64,000 bases of DNA. It comes from Zoogloea sp041911615 (GTDB lineage: Bacteria; Pseudomonadota; Gammaproteobacteria; Burkholderiales; Rhodocyclaceae). Below are positions 63,574 to 64,000 of the stretch, piece after piece. The notes beneath the pieces are model-generated. The model was not told the origin of the DNA and searched no databases. It worked only from the letters and a program-made list of their open reading frames with translations. How positions within the stretch are numbered: the stretch's first letter is position 1; each line of letters starts with the position of its first letter. Made by a program: the position numbers and the translations under genes. The DNA is taken from contig NZ_JAYROR010000040.1 in NCBI RefSeq assembly GCF_041911615.1, positions 1 through 64,000 on the forward strand. The letters are read 5' to 3'.

Positions 63574-63610
63574 TCCGTTGTCTCCTGTCGGTGTTGGGTT
63601 GTTGGATCAA

Positions 63611-63639
63611 ACAGTACAAATGAACCTGATTAAAGTCAA
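63611..63639 (-). promoter_or_regulatory. Sigma-70 promoter of the paa operon
   Basis: On minus, TTGACT (63634-63639), a 17-bp spacer and TACTGT (63611-63616). Predicted start near 63604, about 30 nt before the paaN ATG at 63573. Confidence 0.75.
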
Positions 63640-63822
63640 TGTTTCGTATCGCATTTATCTGATAGAAACATCACGAATTACACATTTCAAAACCACTTAC
63701 ACAAAAGTAAATTTATTTTTAATCAAATATTTAAAACTATTTTTTGGCTAAAAATCTCAAAAAATCGCGCTTCGAACGTCAAGTTGAATTTTTCACTCCG
63801 AACCAAAAGCGATACATTTTTG

Positions 63823-63852
63823 TTGACGTTAATTATTTTTTTGTATCATTAT
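63823..63852 (+). promoter_or_regulatory. Candidate promoter of the gene at 63927
   Basis: TTGACG (63823-63828), an 18-bp spacer and CATTAT (63847-63852) within a T-rich tract; TATCAT (63844-63849) at 15 bp is an alternative -10. It overlaps the GATACA/TGTATC dyad. Confidence 0.45.
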
Positions 63853-63926
63853 TAACCACGCCAGCCACATGGACTTCGGCTGCGGGATCACCCACCACCC
63901 AGACAACGATCACGAGGAGACACAGC

Positions 63927-64000
63927 ATGGCCGTCAACAAGGAACGCTTCGCCGACAAGATGGAATTTCCGCCGGAAATCCAGCAGCCCAACGTCTATCC
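63927..64000 (+). CDS. Unidentified protein, N-terminal fragment running off the window
   Basis: An ATG at 63927 follows GAGGAGA at the right distance and a promoter-like region. The 24 visible residues begin MAVNKERFADKMEFPPEIQQ. They do not show a signal peptide and are too few to name a family. Divergent arrangement with the paa operon suggests a gene in aromatic-acid metabolism or its regulation, but that is only proximity. Confidence 0.7.
   Translation, partial: MAVNKERFADKMEFPPEIQQPNVY

Larger units (their letters stand above)
63574..63926. other. AT-rich divergent promoter region of the paa operon
   Basis: 353 bp, strikingly AT-rich from about 63600 to 63860 in a GC-rich genome. It holds the paa sigma-70 promoter (minus), a dyad TGTTTC-G-TATC/GATA-GAAACA (63640-63670) just upstream of it, a GATACA/TGTATC dyad (63811-63816 and 63842-63847), and a promoter-like TTGACG (63823-63828) with CATTAT 18 bp on for the plus-strand gene at 63927. 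The dyads are candidate sites for a PaaR-type repressor. Confidence 0.6.

Noticed and set aside
63927..64000. Naming the gene at the right edge as a paa regulator or aromatic enzyme
   Set aside because: Only 24 residues are visible and they match nothing I can name with confidence.

Overview
This 64 kb window is dense, very GC-rich bacterial chromosome with short intergenic gaps, many 1-14 nt gene overlaps and a few sharply AT-rich regulatory islands. The gene content suggests a betaproteobacterium of the Rhodocyclales (Azoarcus/Thauera/Aromatoleum-like). It holds aerobic phenylacetate degradation, cobalt-early cobalamin synthesis, a sulfonate-use operon, a sigma-54 type IV pilin and Amt, NsrR, and prfB with the programmed frameshift. 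The genus is an inference from gene content. No rRNA, tRNA, CRISPR array, insertion sequence or prophage was found.

Layout. 1-2572: the 3' end of mutL and two rRNA pseudouridine synthases. 2599-9167: a secreted Cys-rich protein, then a signalling group made of a receiver/DUF3369/GGDEF/EAL protein, an overlapping tandem periplasmic-binding-domain protein and a convergent histidine kinase. 9300-20632: prfB and lysS, often neighbours in proteobacteria, are separated here by a membrane-anchored protein, a four-gene SMC/condensin-type operon that looks like Wadjet jetABCD (jetC carries an apparent frameshift), and a diguanylate cyclase. 20851-26220: an H-NS-like protein, a TPR protein, an acyltransferase, a 2H phosphoesterase, an aminotransferase and a lytic transglycosylase. 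26742-31976: ampD, pilA behind a sigma-54 promoter, nsrR divergent from an NsrR-box operon (class II aldolase, small membrane protein, ferredoxin-NADP reductase), and amt behind a sigma-54 promoter.

32164-43416 is a cobalamin operon. An adenosylcobalamin-type riboswitch precedes cbiM, cobM, cbiX, cobH, cbiD, cobL, cobI, cbiG, cobE, cobJ, a thin 2Fe-2S ferredoxin and a TonB-dependent receptor. The presence of cbiX, cbiD and cbiG indicates the cobalt-early route; cobK/cbiJ is not in the window. 43444-48140 (minus strand) is an ssu sulfonate operon, ssuA-C-B-D, ending in an amidohydrolase and lacking ssuE. A chemoreceptor (48610-50661) diverges from it with a sigma-28-like promoter.

50671-63639 (minus strand) is a complete-looking paa cluster, transcribed from a good sigma-70 promoter at 63611-63639 to a terminator at 50671-50701: paaN(Z)-G-H-I-K-J, a lone branched-chain-type binding protein, a crotonase, then paaA-B-C-D-E. 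Together these activate phenylacetate to its CoA ester, epoxidise and isomerise the ring, open it, and beta-oxidise the product to acetyl-CoA and succinyl-CoA. A divergent gene that I could not identify starts at 63927 and runs off the end.
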